Notes: a model not told the origin generated them from the sequence alone. Shown: positions 52,501 to 61,456, numbered from the stretch's first letter. The stretch is DNA of 64,000 nt from Symbiodinium kawagutii (GCA_009767595.1 VSDK01001250.1:255422-319421); one strand, 5' to 3'. A program made the numbers and translations.

Positions 52501-53406
52501 ACGAGGCCAATCATCAGGTCCAGACCGCCCATCGACCCAGCAGGGTTGAAGGGTGCATCTCAGGAGGCACGGATGCGGTGGAAGGAAGACCGTTTTCGGT
52601 ACCCACCGTACGTGTATGAAAGCAAGTTCCTCATTGAGTCACCGGCCGGCACGTTGCACAAGTTACCAGCCCACAGCAGGGAGGTACTGATGGGATACCG
52701 GCAAGGCCACACAGCCCGGCTGGACAGAGAGCTCTTTGAAAAGAGCTCACTAACTGTGGCCCAGGATGCTATGCAGGCCGCTGTGGGCAATGCGTTTCAT
52801 ACCACTACTGTGGCCTTGCTGCTCGGGCCCATTTTGGGTGAGCTTGGTTTCCTTCACTGGGTCAAAGGTCCTGAACAGCTACTGGCTGACCTCGTCATGG
52901 AGCACGAGGACCACAGCCTCAGTGAAGTTGAGACAGCCAGTGACAAAGATGATTCACTGGAGGCCTCATCGCTTGCACGACTTGAATTTGATGAAGATGT
53001 CATGCACATCAGACTTGACAGTGATGTCATCTTCAAGCCCAACTCTTGCCCACGGAGCGCCATAGACCCATCAAAGTGGACATGGCGGCATGGAAGAGCC
53101 TTCAGGTGGCGATTCTCCCAGCACATCAATGTGTTGGAACTGAAGGCCCTGTTGCATTCTCTGCAATGGCGCTCTCGGCGCTCTGGGTACCACTCCTTCC
53201 GCACTATGTTGTTGTGCGACTCACAGGCTGTCATTGCTGTGGTCGCCAAAGGTCGCAGTAGCTCAAAACAGATCAACTTTCTGCTTCGCCGTTTGTGTGC
53301 GCTTTGCCTTTCACTCAACCTCTACTTGTTGGTCTGCTACGTGGATACGGCTGAGGACCCAGCCGACCACGCTTCTCGAATCTTTGATGATCGGCCGACC
53401 CACTAA
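49147..53406 (+). CDS. ORF2 polyprotein: reverse transcriptase, RNase H split by a DNMT-type methyltransferase
   Basis: The frame is open for 1419 codons, but residues 1-136 overlap gag in the -1 frame and have random-looking composition, so translation probably enters by frameshift or internal initiation. RT: motif A region ISGDDLCSSFYLF (Asp598/599), motif B LPMGFASSVG (643-652), catalytic YLDD (698-701). RNase H part 1: MATDASESGGGFVI with Asp863. Methyltransferase 899-1225: motif I FAGIGG (905-910), motif IV SPCQGLS with Cys980, motif VI ENV (1027-1029), motif VIII RPRFYW (from 1060), motif X VGNAF (1213-1217). RNase H part 2: HINVLELKALL (Glu1331), LLCDSQAVIAVV (Asp1358), EDPADHASR (Asp1407). 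All catalytic residues I can identify are present. It ends 20 nt inside the recombinase frame. Confidence 0.93.
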   Translation: MPAKVSPPRNEQVHGCSGRGDVGGPGTKSSAILSPPDPSPAVSKSGPAIPKGTGDVSNVAGHAPGRQPGRSRRRAGSTVQGHREQPSRRRQLASGKAPRADSFKRHSGDQGRTERGRKSRGPSPEIKEADDEARQIGRRRRGSQLSRDASLVKEEEGTQEKRKRQTGTEQESSVCERSPGHSSRPQEGSQSATGRSRADSRSSSQATSRWSGDEERSGSEVPTEGSWSTSSQRSVSVAAPEGGPEEEREWAEVRRFAYNCWQLDTSSKSMSQMAVLLVQVVHNCPGVVGAHSKDLIEAASKQGTGIPWKDVLPLRVPDEVMETIDEVLGSVEFKVKKRSGMTGGAVRNAYRKVGIDCLVYCMIIGLNCMWGGLRRGTRVHQGEPRAGQMAAVERLKLAAVYVIDSKDGAEKGGIPRTPTQPWEDEIRSSTISYQGEIVERAEPLEVARVLASLPPEGFGGAVDILDLCEGKVKEMLSDPKKCLLPADEMPQVLPQPRVLVKQGEWEQLAKALYDRGIIEPTEEVISLHDRLVTNGLFGVKKVGKDLPDGRPAQRLIMDLRGSNSVLKIIGGDIATLAGASAFTNIILEDGKLISISGDDLCSSFYLFRLPSSWKPYLTFERKVAWKALGIQAEGDTYMSACVLPMGFASSVGIMQHLHRRLALWSQEQGGGGLPAALELRKDRQWPHLEDYTPVWCLYLDDSTFLKKMDVKVEESLAGRPLEEQENMRRAYQFWGIPYNSKKAIEDAEQAERLGSFLDGRRGRVGVTVKRLLESLSLGIWVLGQGQVSQKALQVLGGKEVHTLQFRRPLFSVYDEIWKLIMDPSGEPYLNRKVCCEIVTSMALAPLRFTDWRCELDPYVMATDASESGGGFVIAKGLSRLGRMSALQPEGRDDSLHNGVIVIDFFAGIGGMLRSLQRCGLKWEHHVVIEKDPACRRLIRRTWPGGSEFTDIQKVTLDDLKKEIKKMEAPKLVVAGGGSPCQGLSKLSSKRKHFADQRSGLFYNMSDHLAGLQKFCQDEAIQFLGVVENVVMDEEDRDEITMKLGYWPHLCESGDISRVKRPRFYWLSEDLPPTPWYEVTVGQVANSVRLKGPLEPDALWLPEGFKWSGTGSDLRFPTFTRPIIRSRPPIDPAGLKGASQEARMRWKEDRFRYPPYVYESKFLIESPAGTLHKLPAHSREVLMGYRQGHTARLDRELFEKSSLTVAQDAMQAAVGNAFHTTTVALLLGPILGELGFLHWVKGPEQLLADLVMEHEDHSLSEVETASDKDDSLEASSLARLEFDEDVMHIRLDSDVIFKPNSCPRSAIDPSKWTWRHGRAFRWRFSQHINVLELKALLHSLQWRSRRSGYHSFRTMLLCDSQAVIAVVAKGRSSSKQINFLLRRLCALCLSLNLYLLVCYVDTAEDPADHASRIFDDRPTH
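51841..52836 (+). other. C5 cytosine methyltransferase domain inside ORF2
   Basis: The domain transfers a methyl group from S-adenosylmethionine to cytosine C5. Motifs I, IV, VI, VIII, IX-like (PAHSREVLMGYRQGHT) and X are in canonical order, with the catalytic Pro-Cys-Gln. The ENVV ... ISRVKRPRFYWLSEDLP arrangement with short spacing recalls DNMT3-type enzymes more than DNMT1, which is an inference from motif layout. A target-recognition region lies between motifs VIII and IX. Acidic linker sequence (HEDHSLSEVETASDKDD) follows before the second RNase H half. Confidence 0.92.
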
Positions 53407-54319
53407 GCAACAACGAAAAAGTGAAAGGCAGCGCCTCGGCAAGCTCAGCGACCTCGTAGTGAAGGCTGGTACCCTTCAAAAGTATCACCAACAATTCAAT
53501 AGGTTTCACGACTGGGCCACTGCAAACCAGTTACCTCTGAACACAGCTTTGGACATTGACGCCACAGCCTCCCAATATATTGAAGGCCTCTGGGCTGATG
53601 GTTTTGGACGTGCTGAAGCGTCCTACTTTGTGGCAGCTTTGCAGTTTATGCTGCCCCACATTCGCCACCATCTCCCGTTGTCATGGCGTTTGGTTAAGAC
53701 TTGGAGTCGGCATGAGATGCCTACACGGGCAGTCCCTTTGGATGCCCACACTGTAGTGGCCTTAGCTTCGCTCTTCCAAGTTTGGGATGAGCCTCGAATG
53801 GCCGCTGGCATCATCGTTGCCTTTGATTTCTTTCTCCGTACTGGAGAGCTCTTTACCATTCGCCGAAATCAGGTTGAGTTTGCTGGCACGGGCGCAACTC
53901 TGCAGCTCCTTCATACTAAAACTGGAGGTTTGAAGTTGCAATCCGAAAGGTTGTTAGCCTGGGACCGTTTAGCGGTGCAGGCTTTGCGCTTTCTGTGCCA
54001 GGGTAAGCAGCCAGGCGACTTGCTGCTGCACTCTTCAGCTCCACGATTCCGTCTTTTATGGCATCGAGCTGTGGCCTTCTTTCAACTGAATGAGTTTTTC
54101 ATTCAACCCTACAGCTTACGCCGTGGAGGAGCCACATCTGCCTTCAGACGTGGGGCATCTTTTGACCAACTTTTGGTCAGAGGCCGTTGGTCTCATGTTC
54201 GCACTGCACGGATTTACTTAGATGAAGCCCTGCAACAATCCTCAGCCCTGTCCTTTCCGCCTGCTGCCCGCATGCGACTGCGTTTGATGCGCTCTCGCTT
54301 CAACGGCTTTGCCAAGTAG
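53387..54319 (+). CDS. ORF3 tyrosine recombinase of the retroelement
   Basis: 310 residues from the ATG at 53387 (the frame is open from 53234). It should catalyse integration of a circular cDNA by strand exchange. An N-terminal core-binding-like region (KYHQQFNRFHDWATANQLP) precedes the catalytic half: box I FFLRTGELFTIRR with Arg151, box II YSLRRGGATSAFRRG with Arg245 (the usual His of HxxR is Tyr242), then RGRWSHVRTARIYLDEA with nucleophile Tyr277. The RRGGATxxFRRG and GRWSxVRTARIY patterns are typical of DIRS-order recombinases. The start overlaps the ORF2 stop by 20 nt (ATG...TAA), suiting termination-reinitiation. The stop lies 24 nt before repeat B1. Confidence 0.92.
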   Translation: MIGRPTKQQRKSERQRLGKLSDLVVKAGTLQKYHQQFNRFHDWATANQLPLNTALDIDATASQYIEGLWADGFGRAEASYFVAALQFMLPHIRHHLPLSWRLVKTWSRHEMPTRAVPLDAHTVVALASLFQVWDEPRMAAGIIVAFDFFLRTGELFTIRRNQVEFAGTGATLQLLHTKTGGLKLQSERLLAWDRLAVQALRFLCQGKQPGDLLLHSSAPRFRLLWHRAVAFFQLNEFFIQPYSLRRGGATSAFRRGASFDQLLVRGRWSHVRTARIYLDEALQQSSALSFPPAARMRLRLMRSRFNGFAK

Positions 54320-54342
54320 GGGCGCGTGGAAGGGCTGGTGGG

Positions 54343-54477
54343 TCAGCTTGGACAGGCCCGGTAATGGGTTAGTCCTTGCTGTTGGTGGGGGTGGACTCTT
54401 TGGGGCAAAGTCCCCCCACTCATCACCAATCGCTGGAGGCGGTAAAATGCAGAGGCGCAGGTGAGCATATAGAGTAT
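54343..54477 (+). repeat. split direct repeat B1
   Basis: 135 bp (TCAGCTTGGACAGGCCCGGT ... CATATAGAGTAT), identical to B2. It contains a potential hairpin, GGACTCTTTG-GGG-CAAAGTCC, and shares its last three bases (TAT) with the start of A2. Confidence 0.95.
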
Positions 54478-54541
54478 GTACCCATGATGTGTCAGTGGTA
54501 TACTCGTTGCTCAACCTTGTTGCCGTGCAGTGTTTGGTTCA
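54475..54541 (+). repeat. split direct repeat A2
   Basis: 67 bp identical to A1. The B1-A2 junction GAGTAT|GTACCC represents the joined ends of a circular intermediate. Confidence 0.95.
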
Positions 54542-54557
54542 CCCTCCCTCCTCCCCT

Positions 54558-54692
54558 TCAGCTTGGACAGGCCCGGTAATGGGTTAGTCCTTGCTGTTGG
54601 TGGGGGTGGACTCTTTGGGGCAAAGTCCCCCCACTCATCACCAATCGCTGGAGGCGGTAAAATGCAGAGGCGCAGGTGAGCATATAGAGTAT
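54558..54692 (+). repeat. split direct repeat B2 and right end of the element
   Basis: 135 bp identical to B1, separated from A2 by the 16-bp pyrimidine spacer CCCTCCCTCCTCCCCT. It ends GAGTAT and is followed by ATATATATATAT host sequence. Confidence 0.95.
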
Positions 54693-54708
54693 ATATATAT
54701 ATATATAG
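54693..54708. repeat. (TA)n tract at the right insertion flank
   Basis: ATATATATATATATAG follows the element. The left flank also ends in ATATAT, so the element seems to have entered a TA dinucleotide run. Confidence 0.8.
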
Positions 54709-55035
54709 CCTACTTCACAGGCGACCATGGTCGGTTCTGATCATGTTTAGCTAGGCCCAAGTGTGGAGGACCACGTGCCACTCGCTGGTGTTTATGATAA
54801 GGGCCTGACAGATGACAGCTGCACCGGGCAGCCTTCAGGGTCAGTAAGGCAGTTTTTTTTCGGGACTGGGGACTTTACCCCTGGCAACTGCTAAATCCGT
54901 AGAGTCGGTGGATGGCTGGTTGTCCCACAGGATAGCATCACGTCCTTGCCGCCTTCACCCTGAATAACCCGCCGATCTGCCCATTTTTGATGGCGAATCA
55001 GCAGCTACTTTTGGTAAAACTGGTGGTGCTCTCTT

Positions 55036-55118
55036 ACAAGGCGGGCCCCCAACCACTGAACTAAGTTGGGTTATAACCCCTATAACTGGTAGTTAACCCT
55101 AGTTAGATTCGTTATAAT
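55036..55118. mobile_element. family A element, left half
   Basis: ACAAGGCGGGCCCCCAACCA followed by the family core (TTATAACCCCTATAACTGGTAG, CTAGTTAGATTCGTTATAA). The right terminus is missing. Confidence 0.62.
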
Positions 55119-55144
55119 ATCCATGGTATCTCCCCATGACTCAG

Positions 55145-55263
55145 GGCTCCCGGGAACTCATGGTGCCAACTCCGAGGCTCACCAGATGGGACACTACCAT
55201 GTCCAACATGGCACAGCACCGGGAGGTGCCAGTCTGCGTCAGCCATGTTACCCCTGGAGTTTG
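55145..55263 (+). CDS. candidate exon, unknown protein
   Basis: From GACTCAG|G to GTTTG|GTACC. The best RNY frame reads LPGTHGANSEAHQMGHYHVQ, then HGTAPGGASLRQPCYPWSL. It is His/Gly-rich. Other frames are open but less periodic. Function unknown. Confidence 0.5.
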
Positions 55264-55479
55264 GTACCAGGGGTCACTACTTGGATGTGCACCTGGGGGT
55301 TACAGACCTGTGACGTAGCTTATAACCCCTAGAAACCATGATCAGTGATGCTTTATCGCCTTGTAAGGTAGCTTATTCCCCCTAGCCATGGGAATTGTGA
55401 CCAACACTACTTTGGAAAGGAAACACCAACAGCCTTCGGTGGATGGTTGATGATATTGATGATGGATATGGTGACCTGG

Positions 55480-55662
55480 AGTGTACCATGGGTGAATTGT
55501 GACCAAGTTGTTTTGGGAGCACCTCCTCTCAGCAACAGGTCACTAGATGTTAATTTGCGGTTGGTAGAAAGCAGTGATACTTTCCCAGCACCAGCACATC
55601 GATCGTCATGGTTCAAGTGGGAAGATCATATTTCCACATGCTACTCACCGAAAGGCCACTGT
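55480..55662 (+). CDS. candidate coding segment, unknown protein
   Basis: One + frame reads SLDVNLRLVESSDTFPAPAH, then RSSWFKWEDHISTCYSPKGH, to a TGA at about 55663. Exon borders are unclear. Confidence 0.42.
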
Positions 55663-56179
55663 TGACATTTGTTAACATGATTGTATACAAATGATTACTT
55701 ATCCTGATCATAGCGACGGGGCATTTGAACAAAGGTGTAGGTGAATACTGTTTTTTTTCGCCCATCAAAGTCTCCATCATTATTCTAACAAGAAAATTGG
55801 CAAACGATAACTGTTACCAATCAATACGGTGCAGTCAAAAGACCTCGCCAATATGTTTTTCACACAAATTCATCAATCACTCTTGTCATTTTGAATATTG
55901 CCTAGTACTTCTGGTTTTGGAGAGCTGGGGAGGCTCGGCTAGTTGCCACCCATAAGCCACGCAGGAATATGCAGGTATAAACCACTGCCACTGCCCCTCA
56001 GTCCAGGAGTGATAGTTGGTCAGTGTCATGCTGGTGAATGATGGTTAGTAGCAATCAACCACAAACAATCTAAAAACATCATTTGTCACATGCAGTGGAT
56101 CATTCAAGTGAAAATAAATCAATATAAATTGCATGGAAACCCCTGACCACTTCGCACCATGTCGTGCTTGACACGGAAC

Positions 56180-56314
56180 CACAGCTTGGCCGCCAGGTTA
56201 TGGAATGGACGCCATGGGCGCCATGAACTATCCACAGCAGTACTTGTGATTGCTGACTTTAGCGCACCTTGGTGGAGAACTGCTGGACATGGGGTCCAAC
56301 GTCTTGGGCGGAAG
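56180..56314 (+). CDS. two adjoining candidate exons, unknown protein
   Basis: One frame (56180-56248) reads TTAWPPGYGMDAMGAMNYPQ, Gly/Met/Tyr-rich, to a TGA. From a CTTTAG acceptor at 56262 another frame reads HLGGELLDMGSNVLGG to a GGAAG|GTGCAT donor (exon 56263-56314). The second is the better exon. They are too close to be separated by a normal intron, so one may be chance. Confidence 0.42.
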
Positions 56315-57843
56315 GTGCATGTCACATGGATATTGCAAATGAACTGGTAGATCAATTTTTACATGCGTATATATCTACATATATTATTTATTTATTTATT
56401 TGCTTATTTAACTATTTATTTTCAATTCATCTATTCATTTATTTGAATATAGTCATTTATATTTGTCTATATATCAATTTGACTATCGGCATCCATATAT
56501 GATGAGATGCATAGTACAGTATGAAAAGGAGGATGGATCTGTAGAATGAATTGGTACTCATATTTGCGTGCTTACTTGTAATTCCATGGTTAATCATGGC
56601 CATTGCAGGGGTTAGGCATGATTAAACATAGGAGCATCGTCAACCGCATGTGGGAGATACGAAGCCTCGGATGTTGTCATGCAGCATGCCCTCCTGGAAC
56701 TGAGAGAACTGTTGCATGTCTACTAGTGCAGGTTGGAGACGCTGGTCTCCTAGCAGACAGCAATAGACAAGAAGACATGGAGTAGCAGGAAATACATGAA
56801 AATAGCCATGGCTGAATGGCTTTCTTGGTAGATTTTCTTGGTAGGTAGGATCGATTTTCTAGCTATCCAGGTATGGAAGGCAACGCTGCTGCAGGTTACG
56901 TAGGCCCCCATGTGCATATTTGGTCCAACAATTCATGCAAACAAAACATGGTTGTAGTTGTAACAATCATTTGGTCATATTAGCCATCATTCAGATTTTT
57001 TGAAACCACCATTACATGACGAATTGCTTGTACTCCCCGGCTATTAGCCAGCTGTTCATCAGCAATCAACCAGCTTCCAACCATTCGAGGGCTCCCCTGA
57101 GCTCCCATAGCTTCAAGCATGTTGGTAGGTGGTTTGCTGCACGCTTGGGAGTACAAGCAATTGTTTAATGGTAGCTCTGCGTTGAGGATCGGATGAGGAG
57201 AGCTAAGTATTATTAATGACTCAGCTTGAAGGCATTCCCGGATTGAATTCAGACATCATAGTGAATTTGTTTCGGTGACCATGACTAAACCATCAGCCAT
57301 GATGAGAACGGTCCAATGGATTTCCCTGCGCAATACTGATGGTGAGTGATGCTGAATGATGATTCATGATGATTATTCGCGTAGAGATAATTGATGGCTC
57401 ACGGTAATCTGAGTCAACTCATTTGTTTGGAGTTTGTTTCGTCGTCCGTGCTGAGCAATCATACCTGTCCGCCATGAGAATTTGCCATGCCTACATTCTC
57501 TATCCAACCATACTATGGGTAATGGAAGATCTATATTCAGAAGCCATGCGCATTTGATGGTCTCAATCAGCTATGCTTCAAGTGATGGTGGTTTGTGGAT
57601 CTATGATGATCTACAAGCACCATGCCATTGTCAACCAACGTGAACTGCTTTGAACATTCAAAACCGTTGTTAAACAGTGATATTATTTCCAGCCAATCAT
57701 GATGAGCTGTTTCAAGTAATGACCAGTAGTTATTATCATTTACAACCATTATCAACCATTGATAGCCCAGTGTGGAACCCATGTCCCAGTATATATTCAT
57801 TGAAACCCATTACTAACCATTCATTAGAGGTTGTCCTTCCCAG
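56315..57843. other. no convincing gene
   Basis: AT-rich sequence with a TTTATTTA-rich block (56385-56460) and no frame of good periodicity. Confidence 0.5.
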
Positions 57844-58161
57844 AGTACTGAGGCATTTGGCGGAAAGTGTTTCAAGAGGTTGACGCATTGGACAGATGCT
57901 TTGCTGCGTGGTATGGTTTGTTTCCATGGCCAAGGTCATGTATGGCGAAGCCAGTTGGACACTACCACATGTTTGGTATTTTGCAAATTAGATTCCCTGC
58001 GTTCTGAAGTGACAGCCACTGTGGCAATATCTCACAACATGTCCAAAACTGTTCAAACATTGCAGAAATCAACCTGGCTTGCCTGGGGGCACCACTTCGT
58101 AGGAAATAGCGCTTGCCAAACTTCACATAGGAAACTGCACAGAGACGGTAGTGGTGGGTAA
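57844..58161 (+). CDS. candidate large exon, unknown protein
   Basis: After TTCCCAG|A a single + frame stays open for 105 codons to a TAA at 58159 (a GACG|GTAGTG donor at 58148 is an alternative end). It reads TEAFGGKCFKRLTHWTDALL, GMVCFHGQGHVWRSQLDTTT, then SEVTATVAISHNMSKTVQTL and STWLAWGHHFVGNSACQTS. It is one of the longest host-like frames here. No family is recognised. Confidence 0.55.
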   Translation, partial: STEAFGGKCFKRLTHWTDALLRGMVCFHGQGHVWRSQLDTTTCLVFCKLDSLRSEVTATVAISHNMSKTVQTLQKSTWLAWGHHFVGNSACQTSHRKLHRDGSGG

Positions 58162-58818
58162 TCTTGCCCTGCTAAGAAGAGTTTTTCCAATGCTGGAACT
58201 AGGACTCAACAGTCAGCATCCCAGAAGTGGTTCGTGAGAAACACATACAAAAAAGTGTGTATGTGCCTTTTGATATTCATACTGAGTTGTTTGCATACAT
58301 GAATTAGTATTTACATACTTATATATATATATATGTATATTTATAGATAAACCACTTTGTATATTTTGCGCGGAGTTAAGTTAATTTGAAAATATAGATC
58401 TTGTTTGTCATCTAGAATTGTTTGTACATATGCATAGAACCTCTTTGTGTACAGAATCCTGTAATTGATGACACGGAAATGGCTCCCAACACCGATGACC
58501 ACATGAATGGTATGAACAGATTTTCAGCAAACCACTACTGCCCTCTAGTGACCTCATACAATTGCTCCTTGCGCGCATAGGTCCCTTGCCTTTGGTAAGC
58601 CTCCAATGTGATAGGATCACAGAAAACTGGGATAGAAAGACCCAGCTGGTAATGAAATCTTTTTAAGTATCATCAAAACCAGTTGGCAAGTGAACAGGTG
58701 GCTGGTCAAGATTAAAAACTATAGTACTTGAATCCCTTGGACTGTTTAGCTGCCCAGCTGGTTGAGCTATGTTGAAAGGGGGCCAGCTGCCACCTGGTTT
58801 GGCTGACAGCGTGGCAAG

Positions 58819-58899
58819 GAGATGATCAGCCACGGCTCTACGACCGGCGCCGGACCCGGTTCGGTAGCCTGAAAGCTGCGGCGGCCAGGGCGGTACCAG
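58819..58899 (+). CDS. candidate exon, unknown protein
   Basis: From GGCAAG|G to TACCAG|GTCTGC. It reads DDQPRLYDRRRTRFGSLKAA, then AARAVP. It is GC-rich and arginine-rich with strong RNY. Function unknown. Confidence 0.58.
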
Positions 58900-59089
58900 G
58901 TCTGCATCTCACAAGGATGGGATGACCCCTGGATCTTCAGAAGATATCTCTTTTCGCCAAGGATTTGGTTCGCCAAGTGGGAAATGAAGCATGGGTAGCG
59001 TAACGAACGGGTCAGTTGACGGCTGCGATGTTTTGGGAACGGTGGCTGCGATCTGCCACTAGGATCTCTACTGCGCGGCAGCAAAGGTT

Positions 59090-59199
59090 AGCTAGTGATT
59101 CTCAGCGAGCTAAGGGTCGCCAGGGGTATCCCGTTCAATCCCGCTGTAAAGGGGGAGCGAGCTAAAGAGCTACAGGGAGTGGTGAAACCAGATGGTAGT
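59090..59199 (+). repeat. family E short interspersed repeat
   Basis: From AGCTAGTGATTCTCAGCGAG to GTGAAACCAGATGGTAGTT. It is a near-full match to 14461-14564, with a slightly longer middle. Confidence 0.72.
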
Positions 59200-61456
59200 T
59201 AGGAATCATGTGATTACTTGAGAATTGATCTCACCAGTCGGACCAAAGAAGCGCCACATCAAGCACGGTCAAACTTGATCCACCACGTCCAAATTTTGGA
59301 CACACAACTGAACCTTCCTGAGTGGATGATCATTGTTGATGAATTGCTGAAAAAATCATTGCTGACTTCTACTTTTCAACCATCAAGAGCGGATGATCTT
59401 CGAATTGATTGAAAGGGATTGCAGCAACCATCGTAGTCTCAGACCATGACTGATTTTGAGCAGCAGAGCTAATATTGGCCATGGCACAGATGAGGCACTC
59501 GCAACCAGACCAGTTGTTTAGACCGTCATGGTGTGAATTTGCAGCGGTCTTTATCACACTTGGGTTGGCATCATCCATTCTAATAGTAACGAATTTGGAT
59601 TTTTGCTTGGCCCCGCAATGCATCCCCACTAAACTAAACTGCGTTTTTTTTTGCAAATTGTCGCGAAAGTTTCTTATTCCTGGAAGGATTCCTCAGAGCA
59701 TTCCTCAAAGGATTCCTCGAAGGATGTTTGAAAGAAGAATTCCTCAATGATGTTTTTTTAGTGTTTTTTCAGCGTTTTTCAGCGCATAAAAAACCATTCC
59801 TCAAACGACTCCACCGATTGGCTCTAATTGAATTCTGTAGAATCTGTAGACTGGGATCCATGCGCTGCGTTTGTTCGATTGAGCTGTTTCGATTGCTGGC
59901 GTGGCATCATTTGAGAAAGAACTTCGAGTTGCAATGGATCAATGGTACATCACTGATAACATCAATGGTAAATAATTTGGATGCAAGGGATTTACAATTG
60001 CAATGGCATCAATTGCTGCGGTTGGTCAATTTGGAGTGGTAAATCTATGTCAATCAAACCACCCCCAGTTTAACTCAAATAGCTAGTGATTTTTCCAAAT
60101 ATGGATAGATATGAACCGCTTATGAATATGGATCTATATAACAGTCCCAACTTGTGGATCAAGGTTTCTTACTGGGAAATATAACTACTACCTCCCATTG
60201 CAAACTAGGTTAAGACCGGCTGGGGGCTGTTTCATGGCGATTTTCTGAAGGTCCAAAGATCCATTTGGAATTCTTTACACAGCAGTGCCGGGCCCCACTT
60301 GGTGAGCTTCAGATAGGCTCGCCTTGGTCATGTGTGCAGCTCAAGCTGCAAAAAAAACATGTTGGACACCCTGGTGAAGCACCCCGGTGGAGCACCCTGT
60401 TGTTGATGGCAAAACTCTGGGAGCAAACCTGGGATTGTTGGAAAGCTGATGGCATCAGGGTGCTTGGTTGGTTCCTGATTGCAACAGGGGCTTCCAGCTG
60501 AGGATCGTTGACATTCGTTGACTATCATTTCTTCTATCAATCATGATGGGCCAGCATCAGCTGTCAGAAATCACAATTGCCAATCATCAATCCATAAATT
60601 CTAGCTGTTGTGGCAGCAGAGCTGGAACACACACGCGCACATGCACATATGGTGACATAAGATGAATAAGTCAATGAAAAAGTCAATCAACAGAAACACA
60701 TGGATACATATAAATATTTGTGTTTAGAAATATCTATATCTATATGTTCTGTATACATATATTATATATATATATATTATATATGTATTATATATATATA
60801 TACTTTTAAATATGTTCATATATGTTTGTGTGTCTCTACATCTACACGATGTACAGTCATCAGGTGTAACCCAACCAGCCACCCCTTACACCGCATCGGG
60901 GCCCGGCACCGCAAAGTATCACTCGTTCCGGCAGTAGAGTCGTTGTGCAGTGATCCAGCGAGGTGGAGGAAAAGCACTGAATTTCGCTGCTACACTGACT
61001 GCGCCATGTAAAACCGCTAGCTGGGTATATAGTTAATCCTTGTTAACACTGATTAATAATCGATAATAAGCAACAATAGTAGGGGATATACCGACCATTT
61101 GGTGGTTTCTTCATGGTTTTTGTAGGGCATTTTTATGGTGCATAGTAGGAATTCATAGGGGACTGATCACCAACAACGATGGTTAATCAGCTGTGGGACC
61201 CCCCCAAAATGGTTGGTCTTGTACTGTAAATGATGAGTCTTGGATGATTCAGGCGGCCCCAACAACGGCTGCCTTGGTTCTATGCGCTGATGCTATCAGC
61301 CATGACTGGATGGCTTATACTACCACGAATTCTTAGGGTTTTGTTGTGTTTTTGGGATATGATTGATTTACCATTAATAACCACTAAAAATATATTTTTT
61401 TAGCAAGGGATCTATAAGCCACCAAGATGACCATAGTCTTAGCAATGAGTTCACAG
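59200..61456. other. no convincing gene; simple repeats
   Basis: Contains a degenerate CTCAGAGCATTCCTCAAAGGATTCCTC motif run (59690-59760), TATATATA tracts (60755-60805) and a family D-like fragment near 61195-61260. GC-rich patches at 60265-60500 and 60880-61010 have no clear frame. Confidence 0.45.

Larger units (their letters stand above)
47977..54692 (+). mobile_element. tyrosine-recombinase (DIRS-order, PAT/Ngaro-like) retrotransposon encoding a DNA cytosine methyltransferase
   Basis: This is a complete 6.7-kb element. Split direct repeats A1 (47977-48043), B1 (54343-54477), A2 (54475-54541) and B2 (54558-54692) are arranged A1-ORFs-B1-A2-B2, the organisation known for PAT and Ngaro elements, whose circular DNA intermediate is inserted by a tyrosine recombinase. 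There is no LTR pair. Three + strand frames encode a gag-like protein, a polyprotein (reverse transcriptase, RNase H split around a DNMT-type methyltransferase) and a recombinase. Every frame is open and both repeat pairs are identical, so the copy is young and may be functional. DNMT-bearing retrotransposons have been reported in dinoflagellates (de Mendoza and colleagues 2018, from memory), so the general type has precedent. Confidence 0.95.

Noticed and set aside
51841..52836. Host DNMT gene or bacterial restriction-modification methyltransferase
   Set aside because: The domain is in frame between two halves of RNase H within the retroelement polyprotein, with no separate start or stop and no restriction enzyme nearby.
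47977..54692. LTR retrotransposon (Ty1/Ty3 type) interpretation
   Set aside because: No LTR pair, no DDE integrase and no protease motif; instead split direct repeats and a tyrosine recombinase.
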